A DNA stretch of 64,000 nt, taken from the NCBI RefSeq assembly GCF_011516835.1, contig NZ_WOTB01000008.1:92340-156339 (forward strand). The letters are read 5' to 3'. Position 1 is the first letter of the stretch. Each line of letters starts with the position of its first letter. Of this stretch, positions 59,410 through 64,000 are shown piece by piece. The notes beneath the pieces are model-generated. The model was not told the DNA's origin, did no database searches, and worked only from the letters and a program-made list of their open reading frames with translations. The stretch is from Acetobacter musti (GTDB taxonomy: Bacteria; Pseudomonadota; Alphaproteobacteria; Acetobacterales; Acetobacteraceae). A program made the translations under genes and the position numbers.

Positions 59410-59812
59410 AAAACGCGACTTAAAACAATAAAATATTTTTATCTGCACAAATATAGAAAAAATTCCTGATAATCAGCAAAAAATAGTGCCGAATTCTTCA
59501 GCTTGTTGCCAGAATCATGTATTCATATGTATATTTTCATATATTCTGGACTTGACACGTGAATATATGCGGCTTTGCAATTTCCAACCATTGAACTCAA
59601 AAATAACATTCGCTCATATTTTTAATATAAATATGAAAAGGAGAAAACATTACTCAATATGTTCAAATAAACAATAAAATAAATTGAAGTTATCCGATAT
59701 TACTCTAATACGAAAATGAATATTCTAATTTTATTTCAATGATTTATTTACTGCACATAAAAAAGGCATGAATTCAAGTGATGTAAAAATGATCATTTTC
59801 TGCGCGAATCGG
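59410..59812. other. AT-rich non-coding stretch in the island
   Basis: About 400 bp of clearly lower GC than the rest of the window, with many short A/T runs. Frames here are short and lack ribosome sites. This marks foreign DNA; it could hold promoters or a lost gene, but nothing specific is visible. Confidence 0.6.
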
Positions 59813-59827
59813 ATTCGAATCGAGAGG

Positions 59828-60564
59828 ATGCGTCTTCTCCACAAACATGATCATCGCCCGTATCTGTCGATGTCAGGCCAGATTCTGGCTGCAACATTGG
59901 TAGCAGCCCCAAAGTAGCGCAATACCAACGATGAAAAGGCGGATCTGCGGGAAGGATGGATCCGACGGATCCCACAGGGACAGGCAGGACAAGCCTCCAA
60001 GCTGTCCCACAAGGAACGTCATGCGCGCTGGACGTTGAAGTTCACGAAAGCGAAACGAAAGGAGGACGGGAGTATGCCCGCAACAGACTTGGCCATCCCG
60101 TTCTTTGGCTACAAATCTCATATTTCCATCGACCGGAAATTTCGTCTGCTCCGCAAATGGAAGACGACAGATGCCGCCGCCAGTGATGGTGCGCGATTGA
60201 GAGAAGGCTTGCTTGATAAAACCAATACAGCCTCAACACTCTGGGCAAACACAGTCTTCCGTTCAAAAGCCAATGAGGACTTTATGGAAAAGCAAAGCTT
60301 TGTCTCAAAAATCCATCGCAAGAAGCTGCATCCCAAACCTATGCCCCGGCACACCCAACGCTCCAATGCCGGGAAGTCCGTCATCCGGCCGCATGTCGAG
60401 AATGTCTTTGCCAATCAGAAATCACAGACGAGGCTGTTCGTCCGGACTGTAGGCATCGCTCGAGCCACCATATGAGGATCGGGCAGGCCAACATCGTCTA
60501 TAATATGCGCCGCTTTCTCCTCTTGGAGCGGATTAACGCCGCCGCGAAGCAATCCAGAGCATGA
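59828..60564 (+). pseudogene. decayed IS5-family transposase
   Basis: Read in one frame, the sequence gives HKHDHRPYLSMSGQILAAT, then RWTLKFTKAK, IPFFGYKSHISIDRKF, DGARLREGLLDKTNT, KANEDFMEKQSFVSKIHRKK and VENVFANQK, all parts of IS5-family DDE transposases. It lacks the N-terminal third, has an in-frame TAG at 59915-59917 where the family usually has Gln, and a 2-base insertion near 60471 after which the end NIVYNMRRFLLLERINAA continues in another frame. It cannot make an active transposase. Terminal inverted repeats were not found. Confidence 0.85.
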
Positions 60565-60858
60565 AACCCTCTCTCTGTTTAAAACGCAGAGTAAAAATCA
60601 CCATGCAGAGCCTTCAATACCAGACTATAAGCCCAAAATCAGGCAGAAAGGTCTTCAATCAACGATTCTTCGAGCCCGCCACTTGTAATGGTTTTGTGCC
60701 GGTCATCTGAGCGTTTTAAGTTCGTATCAGGAGACCGACGAGACCATGAAGCATACTGAAGATTTCAAGCGCTATTTTAAAACTACCGCACTGAAACGTC
60801 CGCATCTTCTTTCGGTTAATTCTCTATGCGTCGGAGAGAACCAGAACCACCTCGTCAC
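60565..60858. other. gap with possible IS3-type fragment
   Basis: ATG 60746, with AGGAG 14 bases upstream, opens MKHTEDFKR, which resembles the start of IS3-family OrfA proteins, but the similarity stops after about 10 residues and the frame ends at 60868. The rest shows no gene. Confidence 0.3.
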
Positions 60859-63678
60859 TCACAGATGAGAGAGGATTTCAGAGAGTTTTTTTCTATTTTT
60901 AGGATAATCTTTTGAGGACGGTTTATACTCACACGCAGGATAGTTGGAGCAGCTTTGGAACTCACCAAAGGGTCCTGTCCGTGTGACAATCACTCCTCGC
61001 TTACATGCCGGACATCGCTGCTCCTCAATCTTCTCCCCATGGAGATTCGTCACTGTGACCGCTTTGTCAGCGACTAGTTCATCGAGAAAGGTGGAGCGCT
61101 CACCCTTAACCGTGAACATGATCACCGACCGGCGAGCACGCGTCAGTGCCACATAAAACAGCCGTCGCTCTTCACCTTGAGGAAAGTTATCACCCGAGGG
61201 CATGGCCATCTGCAGTACAGGATCATCCGTCCGCGTACTTGGAAAACTAAGGCCGCGTAAACGGCTGATCATTGATGGCAGAATGACATAGTCGGCTTCA
61301 CTGCCTTTTGAGCTGTGAATCGTCACGAAAGATAGCTCAATCTTGCTGCCGTACTGAGATTTCCAGCGCCTCAGATGCTCCGGTTTATCGGCCCTATAAC
61401 GTCCTAGAAAAAATACTGATACGTTACCATGCCGCCCCAAAGGAATGTGTCCGGCACATATTCCTTGGTAGAGAGAGGCCAGAAATTCTCCGACGGCTCG
61501 TTCGAGTTCACGCTCTTTGCTTACCTCGAATGCCTGGAGCACGGGGCCGACGGCTGGCGTGTCCGAATGCACCCGCTTACGGATCTGTGTCGGATTCTTA
61601 GTGACGAAATGACTAGAGACATCACACAGCGCCTGCGGGCAACGAAACGTCTGCTCCAGCTTCAGAAGCTGTCCATGATCGAACCAGCGTTCGAAGTCTG
61701 TCATGACCGACACGTCTGCTCCGGCGAAACGGTTGATCGACTGCCAATCGTCGCCAACGGCGAAGAAGTGGCGTCCCGGTTTCTGTACCATCGCATGACA
61801 CAGACGGGCACGAGCGCGGGACGCATCCTGGAACTCATCCGCCATAACCAGATCATACGGAACCTGGCAGCGTCCCTGCTCAACATGTTCTGCTGCCATG
61901 TTGAGCATGTCTTCAAAATCGACCCCGCCGTCTTCAGCCAAAGCACGATCCCAGTTCGCAATGATTGGCTCAAAAAGATCCAGAAACATGCGATGGCGAT
62001 ACTTGAATGAGCCTTCTGGCATGGCATCCAGACGACGTCGCAAATCTGTAGAATTGAGGCAGTTGCTTTTCGCATGACTGATAAAGCTGCGAACCAGGTA
62101 AGCAAGCTCCATCGCTTCCATTGGCCTTATCGCACCCTGAGGAATAGGCCGGTTCGGATTGGGATCCAATTTGACGCCACGTGACGTCAATTCATGAGCA
62201 AGATGCTCAAAAACACCGCCGTTTCTTACCTGATGTGAAGTCGTTTCAATCAGCGCAGTCCCCATGTCGTGATGGAGCTGTCGTTTCCACTTCACCCCTT
62301 CCACGTAGTCCTTGAACTGGGGCGGCGCTTTGCCCTCTGCATCCAACGCGAAGTGCTCGTGATACAGCTGAATGTCTGGATAATAGAAATCAGGCTTGTA
62401 TTGTCGATGCGTTACGTCCGCCGTGTCCGTTTCATAAGGGCGCTCGTACTCGTAATGAACACCATTATAAAAAAGCCAGTTGCAGATAATGGCCTCTTCC
62501 TGGCTGCGCACGCGCTGGCCATCCAGAGTCTTAATCAGAGCCGTGCCCATTCTGTCCCAGGCGTCGCCCTCGACGGGCTGACCTGGTGGTGACAGATCAC
62601 GACCAAAGACCATACGAAACATATCCCACCGCGTCCGGAACTCATCGGACTGATCTTTTAGGCGGTCCACAATCTCGAGGATCTTCTCGCACGAGGCTCC
62701 GGTATCAGTCGCCCAGGCTGGAACATCGGGTTTCTTACCCGTCGCCTTACCGATAATGCCTAATCCCAACGCATGAAACGTCGTGGCCTCAACGCCATTG
62801 CCATCCATGCCGAGGCGTTCAAAAGAACGAATGGCGCGATCCTTCAGTTCCTCGGCTGCCTTTTTATTGAAGGCCATCAGAACAATATTCTGCGGAGCCA
62901 TAAACCCACGATGGATGGCGTACGCAGCCTTTGCCACCATGATTGAAGTCTTGCCAGATCCGGCCGATGCCACGACCTGCACGCGATTATCGAAACAGAT
63001 AACCGCTCGCGCCTGCTCCTCCGTAAGCGGGCGGCTCTCAACACTATCAAGCAATACCTTGCAAGCGCTCAACTCGCGCAGGGTATGCTTCTCATTGATT
63101 TGCACCCAGTCCGGCTGCCAGCGGCATTTCCATAACCTAAGAGCCGTCTCAATATTCTGCCCTTTCTTACCCAGCCGATCTTTAACAGCAGCTTGCTGAA
63201 AACGCGCCTCCAATGTTTCGCCATCAAGAGCAGGCCATGCGGCCAGCAGACTACTTTGGGTTTCATAGGGGATCCAGCGCCGATCGATCTCAGCTTGCTG
63301 GAGAATGCCGGTTATTTGACGCAGCCAGTCCTGGATAGTGGCATAACCTTTGAGCACGAAGTCCGTGTCTCTACGGAGCCTCTGTTCACTCAGTACGCTG
63401 TCCAGCGCCGCCTGGAGAGCGACAGCTTGGGCATTGGGGAGACCGTCGACCTTCAGTTCATGATCGCTTCCCGGACTTAGCGCGACATCTGCCCAAAAGA
63501 GACCTGGCTGCACACGCATGACCGCATCATCGCGGATCGGAGTGCGATGGTCTTCACCATTAAGGACAAGGACAAAATCCTCCCCCTCGAGTTGCAGTCG
63601 CCACTCAGGCGAGCCGGTGAAGATCTGCCCCCACTTTGAAGGCTTCCATGCCTGGCTCTGGCTCTTGCTCGACGTCAC
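60859..63678 (-). CDS. UvrD/HelD-like helicase with nuclease-like insert and zinc ribbon
   Basis: A 939-residue superfamily 1 helicase. Seen: Q motif LTEEQ (218-222), Walker A ASAGSGKT (237-244), an insert around 391-485 with YKPDFYYPD, YHEHFALD and ALIETTS that looks like a PD-(D/E)XK nuclease core (Asp430, Glu441, Glu478), Walker B DEFQD (614-618), motif V TIHSSKGSEAD and motif VI YVALTRAR, then a C4 zinc ribbon (Cys889, 892, 910, 916) like those of topoisomerase I tails. GTG 63678 has GAGG seven bases upstream. This is the layout of long helicase-IV-like proteins. Its island position suggests a defence or DNA-processing role (inference). Confidence 0.88.
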   Translation of the reverse strand: MTSSKSQSQAWKPSKWGQIFTGSPEWRLQLEGEDFVLVLNGEDHRTPIRDDAVMRVQPGLFWADVALSPGSDHELKVDGLPNAQAVALQAALDSVLSEQRLRRDTDFVLKGYATIQDWLRQITGILQQAEIDRRWIPYETQSSLLAAWPALDGETLEARFQQAAVKDRLGKKGQNIETALRLWKCRWQPDWVQINEKHTLRELSACKVLLDSVESRPLTEEQARAVICFDNRVQVVASAGSGKTSIMVAKAAYAIHRGFMAPQNIVLMAFNKKAAEELKDRAIRSFERLGMDGNGVEATTFHALGLGIIGKATGKKPDVPAWATDTGASCEKILEIVDRLKDQSDEFRTRWDMFRMVFGRDLSPPGQPVEGDAWDRMGTALIKTLDGQRVRSQEEAIICNWLFYNGVHYEYERPYETDTADVTHRQYKPDFYYPDIQLYHEHFALDAEGKAPPQFKDYVEGVKWKRQLHHDMGTALIETTSHQVRNGGVFEHLAHELTSRGVKLDPNPNRPIPQGAIRPMEAMELAYLVRSFISHAKSNCLNSTDLRRRLDAMPEGSFKYRHRMFLDLFEPIIANWDRALAEDGGVDFEDMLNMAAEHVEQGRCQVPYDLVMADEFQDASRARARLCHAMVQKPGRHFFAVGDDWQSINRFAGADVSVMTDFERWFDHGQLLKLEQTFRCPQALCDVSSHFVTKNPTQIRKRVHSDTPAVGPVLQAFEVSKERELERAVGEFLASLYQGICAGHIPLGRHGNVSVFFLGRYRADKPEHLRRWKSQYGSKIELSFVTIHSSKGSEADYVILPSMISRLRGLSFPSTRTDDPVLQMAMPSGDNFPQGEERRLFYVALTRARRSVIMFTVKGERSTFLDELVADKAVTVTNLHGEKIEEQRCPACKRGVIVTRTGPFGEFQSCSNYPACEYKPSSKDYPKNRKKLSEILSHL

Positions 63679-63886
63679 TCTGCACCTCAGTCTTGTCAGC
63701 AGATCCGTTTTCAGGATCCTCGATAGTGCTGACGGCTACAGTAGCCAGAGGCAGAAATGCGGCATCAGCAGCGCTACGGCACTCAAAGAAGCATCTGTCG
63801 CTTTTCTTTGGCAATAGCAGACGTTGTTCCATGGGAAGCTCACAGTCAATTTCGGAAATGACATTCGACACCCATCTTACATCCAC
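63605..63886 (-). CDS. small protein overlapping the helicase start (93 aa)
   Basis: GTG 63886 follows directly after the stop of the preceding gene (TAAGTG) and has GAGG seven bases upstream. The frame runs 93 codons and overlaps the helicase start by 74 bases. The protein is acidic in its second half (VQSDVEQEPEPGME) with a basic middle. No family is recognised. It may be a real small partner or only a coupling ORF for the helicase. Confidence 0.45.
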   Translation of the reverse strand: MDVRWVSNVISEIDCELPMEQRLLLPKKSDRCFFECRSAADAAFLPLATVAVSTIEDPENGSADKTEVQSDVEQEPEPGMEAFKVGADLHRLA

Positions 63887-64000
63887 TTACGCCTCATTTT
63901 TGTCATTCAATGCCCGGTTAAGCTTCTCGAATAGCGGACTATTTTCGGTTTTTCTTGACGTAGAGGACAAGAGCGGCCAGCGGTGAAGGTATGGATACCA
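63887..64000 (-). CDS. C-terminal end of an unknown gene (cut by window edge)
   Basis: Thirty-seven codons from the edge to TAA at 63887-63889 read WYPYLHRWPLLSS and end FEKLNRALNDKNEA. No stop occurs in this frame up to the edge. It is first of three tightly packed minus-strand frames leading into the helicase. Too short to identify. Confidence 0.6.
   Translation of the reverse strand, partial: WYPYLHRWPLLSSTSRKTENSPLFEKLNRALNDKNEA

Noticed and set aside
59801..59845. Sequence with TTCGAATC and CTTCTCC-CA resembling the tRNA-Ser 3' end
   Set aside because: Only two short blocks match, with different spacing, and no T-arm can form. Not a credible second attachment site.
60859..63678. Gabija GajB
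   Set aside because: The protein is much longer than GajB, has a nuclease-like insert and zinc ribbon, and no GajA-like gene is visible.

Overview
The window comes from a GC-rich alphaproteobacterium, most likely an acetic acid bacterium or close relative (Acetobacteraceae). This rests on the gene set and order (rsmB, rpe and a heparinase II/III-like gene together; proB-obgE-rpmA-rplU; gatCAB; dapDE), two large TonB-dependent receptors, and intergenic palindromic repeats of a type I associate with this family. The species cannot be named from sequence alone. No rRNA or CRISPR array was seen; one tRNA (Ser, anticodon CGA) is present.

Layout. 1-10.6 kb: the 5' end of an SDR oxidoreductase divergent from a LysR regulator, an alpha/beta hydrolase, a POT-type peptide transporter, ribosomal proteins S9 and L13, an unknown envelope protein coupled to an NAD(P)-binding protein, a MetF-like protein and two small unknown proteins. 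10.8-15.5 kb: an MFS exporter divergent from its LysR regulator, then a TonB receptor with a G8 tract beside its start codon. 15.8-25.4 kb: a propionate module, with an XRE/ScfR-type regulator divergent from prpD, then prpC, prpB and two tandem acyl-CoA synthetases. Both synthetases carry Ala at the position equivalent to Val386 of Salmonella Acs, which suggests they can make propionyl-CoA. 26-31.1 kb: a vitamin B12 uptake operon btuB-F-C-D preceded by a clear cobalamin riboswitch. 31.4-43.3 kb: an unknown overlapping gene pair, rsmB, an unknown gene, rpe, a heparinase II/III-like protein, a glycosyltransferase, a Gfo/Idh oxidoreductase and a membrane protein. 43.3-57.4 kb: dapD-dapE, a PAS-GGDEF protein with a degenerate signature and its coupled partner, ruvX, gatCAB, an apparently intact PAS-GGDEF-EAL protein, and proB-obgE-rpmA-rplU.

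57.6-64 kb is accessory DNA. A P4-type tyrosine integrase lies just downstream of tRNA-Ser, followed by an AlpA-like regulator, an AT-rich non-coding stretch, a decayed IS5-family transposase, and a convergently oriented operon. That operon encodes a 939-residue UvrD/HelD-like helicase with a nuclease-like insert and a C-terminal zinc ribbon, a small overlapping upstream ORF, and a third gene cut off by the window edge. This operon is the best candidate for an undescribed, possibly defence-related, system.

Five copies of a GC-rich palindromic repeat lie at the 3' ends of genes and are the most striking structure outside genes.
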